Assembly (NCBI GenBank): GCA_033717875.1
Contig: JADDKJ010000004.1
Span: forward strand, 37,370 to 101,369
DNA: 64,000 nucleotides
Direction: 5' to 3'
DNA from: SBBG01 sp033717875
GTDB taxonomy: Bacteria; Pseudomonadota; Gammaproteobacteria; Ga0077554; Ga007554
Below, one piece after another: positions 35,803 through 45,759 of this stretch (position 1 is its first letter; every line of letters begins with the position of its first letter). The notes below the pieces were generated by a model that did not search any database, was not told the origin of the DNA, and was given only the letters and a program-made list of their open reading frames with translations. The translations under genes were made by a program, and so were the position numbers.

Positions 35803-37092
35803 TCAGATGCCGGGGAGGTTGTAGAAGGCCTTCCGTCCTGGATAGCTCGCCTGCCCGCCGAGTTGTTCCTCGATGCGCAGCAGTTGGTTGTACTTGGCGA
35901 CGCGATCGGAGCGCGACATGGAGCCGGTCTTGATCTGCCCGCTGTTGGTGGCGACGGCGAGATCGGCGATGAAGCTGTCTTCGGTCTCGCCAGAGCGATG
36001 CGATACCACGGCGGTGTAACCGGCCTTTTTCGCCATCTCGATCGCGGCCAGCGACTCGGTGAGCGTGCCGATCTGGTTGACCTTGATGAGAATGGAATTG
36101 GCGATGCCCTGGTCGATGCCCTGATTGAGGATGGCGGTGTTGGTGACGAACAGATCGTCACCGACCAGTTGCACCCGCTTGCCCAGGCGCTCGGTAAGAA
36201 ATTTCCATCCCTTCCAGTCGTCCTCGGCCATGCCGTCTTCGATGGAGACGATGGGATATTTGTCCGCCCAGACGGCCAGATAATCGGCAAACTGTTCCGA
36301 GGTCAAATGCTTGCCTTCGGATTCCAGGTGATACTTGCCATCGTGATAAAACTCGGAACTGGCCGGATCGAGGGCGATGCAGATGTCTTTGCCCGGCGTA
36401 TAGCCCGCCTTGGCGATGGCTTCGAGGATCACCTCCAGCGCCGCTTCATTGGACGACAGATTGGGCGCGAAACCACCCTCGTCGCCCACGGCGGTGTTCA
36501 TGCCCTTGCCATGCAGCACCTTCTTCAGGGCATGGAACACCTCGGCGCCCATGCGCACCGCCTCGGACAGGCTAGGGGCGCCGACCGGCATGATCATGAA
36601 TTCCTGCATGTCGATGTTGTTGTCCGCATGCGCGCCGCCGTTGATGACGTTCATCATTGGCACCGGCATCTGGAACGGACCGTCGCCGCCGAGATAGCGG
36701 TACAGCGGGAGTTTCGCGTCCTGCGCCGCGGCGCGGGCCGCCGCCAGCGACACGGCGAGGATGGCGTTGGCGCCGAGGCGGGCCTTGTTGGCGGTGCCAT
36801 CCAGCTCGATCATCAGCCGGTCGATGGTCACCTGATTGCTCGCGTCGCGGCCGAGCAGCAGCTTGCGGATCTCGCCGTTCACATTGCCCACCGCCTGGCG
36901 CACACCTTTGCCGCCGAAACGGCCGGCATCCTCGTCACGCAGCTCGATCGCCTCGCGCGCGCCGGTGGAGGCGCCGGACGGCACGGCGGCGCGCCCCACG
37001 GCGCCACTGGTCAGTATCACATCGGCTTCGACGGTCGGATTACCACGCGAATCAATGATCTCGCGGCCACGTATATCTACAATTTGAGACAT
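35803..37092 (-). CDS. eno: Enolase
   Basis: 429 residues, standard length. Active-site features: SGASTGAREAIELRDED, the Glu/Asp pair in GDEGGFAPNL and ALDPASSEF, the catalytic Lys in ILIKVNQIGTLTE, and the signature SHRSGETEDSFIADLAV. Interconverts 2-phosphoglycerate and phosphoenolpyruvate. Precedes ftsB, as usual. Stop at 35803, two bases from repeat A4. Confidence 0.98.
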   Translation of the reverse strand: MSQIVDIRGREIIDSRGNPTVEADVILTSGAVGRAAVPSGASTGAREAIELRDEDAGRFGGKGVRQAVGNVNGEIRKLLLGRDASNQVTIDRLMIELDGTANKARLGANAILAVSLAAARAAAQDAKLPLYRYLGGDGPFQMPVPMMNVINGGAHADNNIDMQEFMIMPVGAPSLSEAVRMGAEVFHALKKVLHGKGMNTAVGDEGGFAPNLSSNEAALEVILEAIAKAGYTPGKDICIALDPASSEFYHDGKYHLESEGKHLTSEQFADYLAVWADKYPIVSIEDGMAEDDWKGWKFLTERLGKRVQLVGDDLFVTNTAILNQGIDQGIANSILIKVNQIGTLTESLAAIEMAKKAGYTAVVSHRSGETEDSFIADLAVATNSGQIKTGSMSRSDRVAKYNQLLRIEEQLGGQASYPGRKAFYNLPGI

Positions 37093-37170
37093 TTACTGCT
37101 CCACTTCTTCGTTTATGTTTAAAACAAGGTGCCAAGTACATTTCAAAGGCGCGCACGGGGCACTCTAGCA

Positions 37171-37263
37171 GGAATCTCTGATGTGTCAGAGGTAGAAAAG
37201 CAAAAATCACATTTTTGCGTTTCGTGCTCTGAGAATTCCAGGATGGAATTATTCAGAGCTTCC
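37171..37263. repeat. Family B element, deletion copy B4
   Basis: Keeps hairpin 5 (weak, TCTCTGA/TCAGAGG), hairpin 2 (GAAAAGCAAAAAT/ATTTTTGCGTTTC) and hairpin 1 (GCTCTGAGAATTCC with GGAATTATTCAGAGC), lacking 3 and 4. Inverted relative to B1. Lies between kdsA and eno and touches the kdsA stop codon. Confidence 0.8.
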
Positions 37264-38090
37264 TATAGCTCGGCGAATTTCCGCGCCTTGACGGTGGCGT
37301 CGATTTCTTTCAGGGTTTCCAGAAGCTCCGCCATCCTGCCCAGCGGCCAAGCATTCGGGCCGTCGCTCAGCGCCTGGTCGGGGTTGGGATGGGTCTCCAT
37401 GAACAACCCGGCAACCCCGGCGGCGACGGCGGCGCGCGCCAGCACCGGCACGAATTCGCGCTGCCCGCCCGAGCTGCCGCCCTGCCCGCCCGGCAATTGC
37501 ACCGAATGGGTGGCGTCGAACACCACCGGGCAGCCGGTCTCGCGCATCACCGCCAGCGAGCGCATGTCCGACACCAGGTTATTGTACCCGAAAGACACGC
37601 CGCGCTCGCAGACCATGATCTGCGAATTGCCGGTCGCGCGCGCCTTCTCGACGACATTCTTCATGTCCCATGGCGCGAGAAACTGGCCCTTCTTGATGTT
37701 GACCGGCTTGCCCTGGCGCGCCACGTTCTGGATGAAATTGGTCTGGCGGCACAGAAAGGCCGGGGTTTGCAGCACATCCACCACCGCGGCCACCTCGTCC
37801 AGCGCTGTGTCTTCGTGTACATCGGTGAGCACCGGCACACCCACGGCCTGCCGCACGTCCTCCAGGATACGCAGCCCCTCCTCCATGCCCGGTCCGCGAT
37901 AGCTCTTGCTCGAAGTGCGGTTGGCTTTGTCGAACGATGACTTGTAGATGAAAGGAATACCCAGGCGCGCCGCGATCTCCTTGAGCTGCCCGGCGCTTTC
38001 CAGAGCCAGTTCCCGGCTCTCGATAACGCAGGGACCGGCGATCAAAAACAGCGGCCGGTCGAGACCGGCTTCAAAACCGCAGAGTTTCAT
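37263..38090 (-). CDS. kdsA: 3-deoxy-8-phosphooctulonate synthase
   Basis: 275 residues. FLIAGPCVIESRELALE at the N-terminus, FIYKSSFDKANRTSSKSYRGPG and VFDATHSVQLPGGQGGSSGGQREFV are the KDO-8-phosphate synthase signatures that discriminate it from DAHP synthase. Makes KDO-8-P from PEP and arabinose-5-phosphate for lipopolysaccharide. 14 bases downstream of pyrG. The last codons run into family B repeat B4. Confidence 0.97.
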   Translation of the reverse strand: MKLCGFEAGLDRPLFLIAGPCVIESRELALESAGQLKEIAARLGIPFIYKSSFDKANRTSSKSYRGPGMEEGLRILEDVRQAVGVPVLTDVHEDTALDEVAAVVDVLQTPAFLCRQTNFIQNVARQGKPVNIKKGQFLAPWDMKNVVEKARATGNSQIMVCERGVSFGYNNLVSDMRSLAVMRETGCPVVFDATHSVQLPGGQGGSSGGQREFVPVLARAAVAAGVAGLFMETHPNPDQALSDGPNAWPLGRMAELLETLKEIDATVKARKFAEL

Positions 38091-38104
38091 AAATCAACTA
38101 CTCC

Positions 38105-39745
<1,641 letters not shown>

Positions 39746-40518
39746 GAACACCTAAAAAACACAAAATACGGGCGAACCGCCGCGCGGCGTCCCGGAGGGC
39801 GCGCGGGGTTGAGCATGTGCGAATGCAGACGGGAGAACAGATTACCAGAATAGGGGGATTTGCTCAATGTAAACATTGCAAAATAGCGTACCGCTTAGTG
39901 CATTAGGTCCTGTTGACATTCACCGTCCAGAATCCGCCCAGGGCCGAACCCAGCGGCACGGTCGGGGATGGGGAGGATTCTCGGGCGTGCCCGTGAGGCC
40001 AGATTTCACCTCACCGACGAGGTACGCCATGAGGGCAAGCTCGTCGGCCGTGGGCAGGCGGCGCACGCCGGGTTGCAGCGTGGCGGCCATGGACGCGTGG
40101 CGGTCGGCGCTGTGCTCGATGCCGAGGACGTGGCCGTATTCGTGCAGCAGCACAGAGAGCATGTCCATCTTGCCCTCCGCCTCACTGCCCGGCTTGGCCT
40201 TCCACACATTGGCGTCGGCGGTAGGGAGGTATTCTTCGTTCAGGTAGGGGGTGTAGTCGATGTACCAGCCGTGGCCGGCGGCGTTGTCGTCCAAGGTGAT
40301 GGTGGTGCCGGTGGTTGACCCGAGAGCGCCATTTGAAAGCGATGCGAAATTGATGTTGACGGCATTGACGATGGCATCTGCCCCAGCACCACTCAACAGG
40401 GATTGGGGGATACCCGGATCGAGAACGGGTTCGGAGAGGGAGATTTTCCATATCCCGTCTTTTCGTTCGCAGTAATCCCAAGGGATATCAGGTTGGTCAT
40501 GCACATGAATAAAATAAT

Positions 40519-41896
40519 GGGTCTTCGTGAAAGAGTGTGGGTGAATTTCATGTTTTTTAGAGCCTCGGGAGCATGGACGTGAGTATTTTCAATCGCAGAT
40601 ACTCTTCATCGCGCAGCCCATATGCTCGTCGTTGGATAACTCGTATCTTGTTGTTGAGTCCTTCAGCGAACCCCAACGAGACCTTGTTCTCCGGCTGGCA
40701 ATAAGCAGCAATCCCATCCCAATGACGCTCGATCATCTCGGCAAATTTCTCGTAAGGTTTCAGGCGTTGCCACTTCAGGCTGGCTTTCCAGTTCTCGAAG
40801 AAACGCCGCGCCCACGCCTCGCTTTTGTAGTCCCACAACTGACCAAACGATTCTTTCAGTAGGTACGCCGTGTTCAGCCGTTTGTTCGCCGCCAGCAAAG
40901 TCTTCAAAGAACGTCTGCCGTCCAGTGTCAGATTCTCGTGGTTGGAAAGCAGTACATATTTTTGCCCCTTGATGTAGCGTCTGTCCTTACCCTGAAGGCG
41001 CGCATATTCCATTTTTCTGACCTTGTCCAAAGCGTCGCCCAGATGCTTCATGATGTGAAACTTGTCAAACAAGATGGCAGCTTGTGGCGCACGTTCATTG
41101 GTAACGTTGCGAAAGGGTTTCCACATATCCATCGCTGCAAGACGAATGCCTTTTGTTTTCTTCTCGCCAAGCCAGTCATAGAACTGTCGCATACTGTCCT
41201 CCGAGCGGTCTGCACCGCCAAACCAGATCGGACGGTGCCGGATCAGATCGCTGACCACGATGCGATAAGTGTGTCCTTTGCGGATCGAGATTTCGTCGAT
41301 GCCTATCGCCTTGGGCGCAGGGGTTCCGGCGCATTCCAGTTGGGCGGCCATGTATTGCTTGTCCAGTTCCTTGACCGTTTGCCAATCCAGATTCAGTTCT
41401 TCGGCAACATCCTTGATAGTACTCGCCCGGCAACGGCGCCCGACGAACCAGGCAAACCGCTTCGTGTAGAACGGATTGTCAGCAAGAAAGTCGAGGCGTT
41501 CCCGTTTCACCTTGCCGCAACATCGACAGAGAACCCGGCGAACCTCGAACTCCAGATAGCCCCGCGTGTTGCCGCTGGACAAATCGCGGACGCGCCGTGT
41601 CGTGTGGTCGTACCAGCCCGAGTGTGCCCGGCCACACAGCGTGCAGACCGTTTTTTTGAGCGCCGCACGAGAGTGATGACGCGCGCCGACGAGTCACCGA
41701 AGACGCCGCGAACCAATTCCAGCGGGCGGAAACCGGCGAACCGGTATGCGTCAAGAAGACGCTTGCGTTTGCGTATAGTAGCCATTGCGAAATCATGCCA
41801 GTTTTTGCAAAGCTTACAAACACTGAAACCCGGCTTCCAGCAAGGCTTTCCAGCGAATACATGGCCATTTTTACCCACACTCTTTCACGAAGACCC
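40519..41896 (-). mobile_element. ISL3-family insertion sequence
   Basis: 1378 bp, bounded by perfect 24-base inverted repeats (GGGTCTTCGTGAAAGA... at 40519-40542; complement at 41873-41896). Flanked by 8-bp direct repeats AAAATAAT (40511-40518 and 41897-41904), the target duplication size of ISL3 elements. Carries one transposase gene in two frames. Perfect ends and duplication imply a recent insertion. It interrupts the metzincin remnant. Confidence 0.95.
40557..41785 (-). CDS. ISL3 family transposase, probable -1 frameshift product
   Basis: The first frame starts with ATG 41785 (MATIRKRKRLLDAYRFAGF) and the second frame carries the zinc finger (CTLCGRAHSGWYD) and DDE domain. The frames meet at a run of seven A on the minus strand (41651-41657) in the context TCA AAA AAA CGG, a classic A-AAA-AAA slippery site for -1 slippage. 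The product would be about 409 residues, normal for ISL3. Catalytic acidic residues lie in AIGIDEISIRKG, LAAMDMWKPF and FAEGLNNKIR. The alternative is a one-base indel inactivating the gene. Confidence 0.8.
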
Positions 41897-42486
41897 AAAA
41901 TAATAAATCTGAACTTTTAAGCCACCGTGTTCTGCCTGCATGACAGCAAAGTCTTTGCCTTTATAGCCCGCGTCTGGGGTATATGTATATACATTCGGAC
42001 TCACTCGGAGACTTCGGAAGGTGCCAAGATTCCATGTTTCGGCTCCTCAACTACTTTGACTCTCGCGTCACCACCAAAATTAGTGTCTCGTTTCTTGGTG
42101 GCATAGAACCAAAAATAGGTGTCCGCATTTATATCGGGGCTGATATCGACGCTATTTTCGTATTCCCCTGCATCATATTGCTTTACTAATTTACAAACCC
42201 CCAGGATATGCTTGGCTTTTTTACCGCTGCTTTGCGCCTGATCGGCTTTTGCGATCATGACAACGGCGGGCGATTGCGGCGGCACGTCAGGCATATCGGG
42301 AATCCACATCTCGTATTCTCCTTCTTGCAAATTGAGTTCGGTTTGCACTTGCGCCAGCATGGTGTGCAAGGCAGCTTGCCATGAGGGTCGCAGCTTGCCA
42401 TGTGCGCCATGAGGGTCGTGCGCCTGAGGGTCGGGTCTATAATAGATGCGTATCACCCGGCCTCCCCCCTCGCTACGCGCCCCCCC

Positions 42487-42642
42487 CCGAACAACTCTGC
42501 CCACCGTCGTAAAATGCACCCCGAAGTAATCGACAATCTGCTGGTACGAATAACCTCTCGTCGCATAAGCCGCAACGATGGCGGCATCTCCGCCGGATGA
42601 GCGTTTCTCGATCTCTGCCAACGGGGGTGGCTGTGGGTGACG
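42487..42642 (-). pseudogene. RAYT transposase C-terminal fragment
   Basis: Encodes DAAIVAAYATRGYSYQQIVDYFGVHFTTVGRVV, the C-terminal helix-turn-helix of one RAYT subgroup. The catalytic half is absent. A separate remnant from the RAYT at 9826. Neighbouring bases 42390-42486 are low-complexity (GGTCG and C-rich runs). The broken copy borders the metzincin remnant. Confidence 0.7.
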
Positions 42643-42753
42643 CGCGGAGTGGCTGGGTTGCGCCAATATCGCTACCACACCCATTTTACGGTGCCGACGG
42701 TGCCGGAGGACACTCAAGGTTACGCTTTGATTGCACACTGCCCCCTGTTGGCG

Positions 42754-43248
42754 CTATTCAGCCAAAGCCGCCCGCAGATCAGCGATGGTGACCATCAAGG
42801 TCATCGGTTCAAGCGGTGAAGGGTCGAGGCCAAGACGCAGATAGAAAGCCTTGGCTTCTTCGGACAGGGCATGCACCAGCAGGCCGCGAATACCTATCGC
42901 CTCGGCGGCATGGATCACGCGACGTGCCGCGTCCTGGAACAAGGCGCGGCCGATGCCTTGGCCTTGGTGAGACCGCGCCACCGCCAGCCGCGCCAGGACG
43001 ACTACTGGAATCGGGTCAGGCATGTTACGGCGAAACCGTCCTGGGGCTGCCGCCAGCGCGACCGCGCTCGATGCGAGGGCGTAATAGCCGACCACTCGCT
43101 CCCCGTCACAGACAACGAAGGCACGTGATGCGCCGCTGTGCTGGTTTTGCGCAGCGCGACGCTTTAGCCAGTCATCAAGCGAGGGAACGCTAGAGTCGAA
43201 GGCGGCGATTTGGTGATGATTGCCAAGTGGCTCGGGAGCCGACAGCAT
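42754..43248 (-). CDS. GNAT acetyltransferase toxin (TacT-like)
   Basis: 164 residues from ATG 43248, one base overlapping the antitoxin stop (TGATG). GNAT fold with FVVCDGERVVGYYAL and the acetyl-CoA loop RLAVARSHQGQGIGRALFQDA (x-x-G-x-G). The N-terminus DSSVPSLDDWLKRRAAQNQHSG is typical of TacT toxins, which acetylate aminoacyl-tRNAs to block translation. Pairs with the DUF1778 antitoxin encoded just upstream. A chromosomal type II module in a decayed zone. Confidence 0.9.
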   Translation of the reverse strand: MLSAPEPLGNHHQIAAFDSSVPSLDDWLKRRAAQNQHSGASRAFVVCDGERVVGYYALASSAVALAAAPGRFRRNMPDPIPVVVLARLAVARSHQGQGIGRALFQDAARRVIHAAEAIGIRGLLVHALSEEAKAFYLRLGLDPSPLEPMTLMVTIADLRAALAE

Positions 43249-43538
43249 CAGCCCTTGGCCCAAGGCGGCGTGACGCGCATCGTGCGGCGCAGCCGTTCAT
43301 TCGGTTGCGCGGGAGCATCAAGGCGGGCCAGGAATTCCGCGTAGGCCTCGGCGCCGACCGATAGGAGGGCGCGGTCAAGCAAGGCGTCTTCCGCCATCCG
43401 ACGTGCGGCCTCCAGAATGAAATCCGTCCGCGTCTTGCCGGTTGAGAGTGCGGCGCGGTCGATCAGATTGCGTTCCGCTGCCGGAATCCGCAGGTTCAGT
43501 GTGTCACGGCGCGGTTTTGCGGGGGGGGTGGTTTTCAT
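43248..43538 (-). CDS. DUF1778 ribbon-helix-helix antitoxin (TacA-like)
   Basis: 96 residues from ATG 43538, with GAGGAG at correct spacing; the longer frame upstream is not coding. The RHH segment is RRDTLNLRIPAAERNLIDRAA followed by GKTRTDFILEAA, the DUF1778 signature. The C-terminal part neutralises the GNAT toxin. A consensus promoter and an inverted repeat lie just upstream. Confidence 0.9.
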   Translation of the reverse strand: MKTTPPAKPRRDTLNLRIPAAERNLIDRAALSTGKTRTDFILEAARRMAEDALLDRALLSVGAEAYAEFLARLDAPAQPNERLRRTMRVTPPWAKG

Positions 43539-43563
43539 CGAACGCTCCTCATTGGCACTATCC

Positions 43564-43597
43564 ATTATAGCGGCGCGTAACGTCTTTGTCATTACGC
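43564..43597 (-). promoter_or_regulatory. Promoter and operator of the TacAT module
   Basis: On the minus strand ATGACA (43587-43592) and TATAAT (43564-43569) are 17 bases apart, near-consensus for sigma-70. An inverted repeat GCGTAA-N11-TTACGC (43575-43597) overlaps the spacer and -35, fit for autorepression by an RHH antitoxin. Confidence 0.7.
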
Positions 43598-43739
43598 TCG
43601 GCGAATTGATGAAAATCGCCAGCCGATACGCAAATAGACCTTCAGCATTCTCATTCCGACGACTACTTCTCCCGCCACGATCTCCTCGCAAACAAACAAG
43701 AGGACGGAGGGCGGATGTATTTGCCGCCGGGCTGATGGC

Positions 43740-43997
43740 ATCTTCTTCTACGCCATCGCCAAGCTGCATCTTGCCGAGGCTGTACTGCTCAATTTCACCG
43801 CCCCGCTGCTCACCCCCTTCATTGCCCTGCTGTGGCTGCATGAGCGGGTGGAGCGCAACGTGTGGTGGGCGATCGTGGTCGGTTTCGTGGGTGTCGCCCT
43901 GATCCTCAAACCGGGTATGGATATCTTCTCCCTGGAGGCGCTGAGGCTGATGGTGGTGGCGGGCATCAATGGCCGCCACCGAGGTTGGTGGACATGA
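43740..43997 (+). pseudogene. EamA/DMT transporter fragment
   Basis: The plus-strand frame ATC-TTC-TTC-TAC... reads FFYAIAKLHLAEAVLLNFT, then LLTPFIALLWLHERV and GFVGVALILKPG, the conserved middle of an EamA-family drug/metabolite exporter. Upstream and downstream halves are missing; it stops at TGA 43997. A remnant with no start codon or Shine-Dalgarno site. The flank 43600-43739 shows nothing recognisable. Confidence 0.7.
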
Positions 43998-44087
43998 CCG
44001 AGTCACGCCGAAATCGAAATGACTCATTGATCCGGCAACTGGCGTGGCTTATGATGCGGGTATCCAACTCATAAAAGAACGACCATC

Positions 44088-45107
44088 ATGCTGCGCCGCT
44101 GGCCCGTCATCGCCATCCTCTGGATTCTGCTGATCTCCCCAAGCGCGGCGCAGCAGCCTGATGGCGCCGGCATCGAGCTGTTCGTCGCGGATGGGCAATT
44201 GATGTCGCATCCCTTCCGTGTCTTCGTGACACACGATATCACGCCCGAGATGCAGCCCCGCTTGTCGTTACACGCCAGCCATACCTTCTCATCCGCGCAG
44301 AAAGGCGAGCGTGACGAAATCAAACCGCTCGTCATCGCGCGCAACCAGATCAGCACCGAGACCGTGGCCGGTCAGAAAATCCAGATGACCGGCACCTTGC
44401 TCTTGTTCGATTTGCAGAAGTACCCCGTGCCGCCCTACAAGGGGATGATTCGCCTCACACCCATATTGGCCTGGACGGAATCGACACCGGCCGGCCCGCT
44501 GGAACAAACGGTTGTCGCCGCGCACGAAATCAACCTGGGCAACATCGGAGTCGCCGCCGCGTGGGCAGTGGCCATTGTCGGCCTGTTCGTCGCATTGATC
44601 GCGCTGCTCGCAAGACGCGCAGGCCATTCCGTCATCATGTTTTTCTGTGGCAACGATGGGCGGCTGTCGCTCTCGCGCACCCAGGTGGCGCTGTGGACTC
44701 TGGCGATCGGCATGGTCGTGGGTGGTTATGGCTTGCTGAAACTGGAAGTACCGGATATCCCGGAAACGCTCGTCGTACTGATGGGAATGTCTCTGGCGAC
44801 GGGCGGCATCAGTTACGTCAAAGGAGACAGGAAAGGGCCAGCCAACACCCAAGCGCCGCAAGCTGCGCCGCCAGCGGCAATAAAACCGCGGCTTTGCGAC
44901 CTTGTTTGCGCCTTCGATGAAACCGGTCAGGCACATCTGTCACTCGCACGAGCACAGATGGTATTCTGGACAGGCTTGACCGTGGTGCTGTTCATGGTCA
45001 AGAGCGTCCTTGACGGCGTGTTATGGGACGTTCCATGGGAAATGGTCGCCCTGATGGGCATGAGCCAAGCGGCCTATCTCACTCCGAAGCTGGTGCCGCA
45101 GCCGTAG
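44088..45107 (+). CDS. Membrane protein with duplicated C-terminal module, unknown function
   Basis: 339 residues. The signal peptide LWILLISPSAAQQ ends near residue 22, a periplasmic domain of about 120 residues with few motifs follows, then a membrane helix (AAWAVAIVGLFVALIALLA). The C-terminal half holds two similar units: LSLSRTQVALWTLAIGMVV ... VVLMGMSLATG and LSLARAQMVFWTGLTVVLF ... VALMGMSQAAY. Each is a helix-loop-helix with an LMGMS end. No database family can be assigned here. The ATG at 44088 is taken for its good signal peptide. Confidence 0.75.
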   Translation: MLRRWPVIAILWILLISPSAAQQPDGAGIELFVADGQLMSHPFRVFVTHDITPEMQPRLSLHASHTFSSAQKGERDEIKPLVIARNQISTETVAGQKIQMTGTLLLFDLQKYPVPPYKGMIRLTPILAWTESTPAGPLEQTVVAAHEINLGNIGVAAAWAVAIVGLFVALIALLARRAGHSVIMFFCGNDGRLSLSRTQVALWTLAIGMVVGGYGLLKLEVPDIPETLVVLMGMSLATGGISYVKGDRKGPANTQAPQAAPPAAIKPRLCDLVCAFDETGQAHLSLARAQMVFWTGLTVVLFMVKSVLDGVLWDVPWEMVALMGMSQAAYLTPKLVPQP

Positions 45108-45116
45108 CGGGTGGAT

Positions 45117-45143
45117 GCGTGGCGATTGATCAATAAGCCACGC
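45117..45143. terminator. Stem-loop between convergent genes
   Basis: GCGTGGC/GCCACGC pair around a 13-base AT-rich loop in the 37-base gap between the convergent membrane protein and tesA. Suited as a two-way terminator, though T-runs are short. Confidence 0.45.
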
Positions 45144-45144
45144 C

Positions 45145-45759
45145 TTACTTCCTCACCATCCCCCGCATTTCCTCCCACACATTCTCCAGCATCATCGGCT
45201 GCGCCGCGGCGGTAGGATGCAGCCCGTCGCTTTGCATCAACGAAAAATCGGTCGCCACTCCCTCCAGCAGGAACGGCACGAGTGGAATGCGGTAGCGGCT
45301 GGCAAGATCGACATAGATATCATGGAACTTTTTGGTATAGGCCGGGCCATAATTGGGGGGCAGGCGCATGCCGACCAGCAGCACCTTGGCGCGGTTGCGG
45401 CGACTCTGCTCGATAATGGCTGAGAGGTTGCCGCGCATTTCCTGGAGCGTCAAACCGCGCAAACCATCGTTGGCACCCAGCTCAAGGACGATGATGGCGG
45501 GCTTGTAAGTTTGCAGTGTTTGATCAAGACGCGACAAACCGCCGCGCGTGGTGGCGCCGCTGATGCTGGCGTTGACGACGCGGTAGTTGTAGGACTGTTC
45601 CGTGAGGCGCTTTTGCAGCAGGGCGACCCAGCCCGCGTTTTGATTTATGCCATAGGCAGCGCTCAAACTGTCTCCCAACACCAGGATGACCGGCGCGGGC
45701 GCGGCGATGCCGGCCGGCGGGATAACCAACAATACCAATATCAGGAGTCTTTTCAACAT
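45145..45759 (-). CDS. tesA: Arylesterase / acyl-CoA thioesterase I
   Basis: 204 residues from ATG 45759. Signal peptide LLILVLLVIPPAGIAAPA, then SGNH hydrolase blocks: VLGDSLSAAYG with the nucleophilic Ser, NASISGATTRGG, LELGANDGLRG and SDGLHPT with Asp and His. Periplasmic esterase. The start codon overlaps that of the divergent ybbA (CATG at 45757-45760), a compact version of the E. coli tesA/ybbA arrangement; each promoter must then lie in the other gene. Confidence 0.95.
   Translation of the reverse strand: MLKRLLILVLLVIPPAGIAAPAPVILVLGDSLSAAYGINQNAGWVALLQKRLTEQSYNYRVVNASISGATTRGGLSRLDQTLQTYKPAIIVLELGANDGLRGLTLQEMRGNLSAIIEQSRRNRAKVLLVGMRLPPNYGPAYTKKFHDIYVDLASRYRIPLVPFLLEGVATDFSLMQSDGLHPTAAAQPMMLENVWEEMRGMVRK

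Larger units (their letters stand above)
39920..42360 (-). pseudogene. Metzincin-like secreted protease remnant, split by ISL3 element and a frameshift
   Basis: Joining the two flanks of the IS through one copy of AAAATAAT gives a continuous frame: a C-terminal metalloprotease part with VLLHEYGHVLGIEH (39920 side, HExxHxxGxxH zinc motif) preceded by VYTYTPDAGYKGKDF, an Ig-/cadherin-like Y-T-Y-T-P-x-x-G strand. Upstream of about 42000 the frame shifts by one base, beyond which VKVVEEPKHGILAPSE continues the same type of domain. The visible start is near 42360. The C-terminal end also seems to have shifted (PSPTVPLGSALGGFWTVN in another frame). Probably once a large secreted matrixin-like protein. 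Not functional now. Confidence 0.75.

Noticed and set aside
35863..37122. 419-codon plus-strand frame opposite eno
   Set aside because: Antisense of a perfectly conserved enolase; composition (His, Arg) typical of shadow frames.
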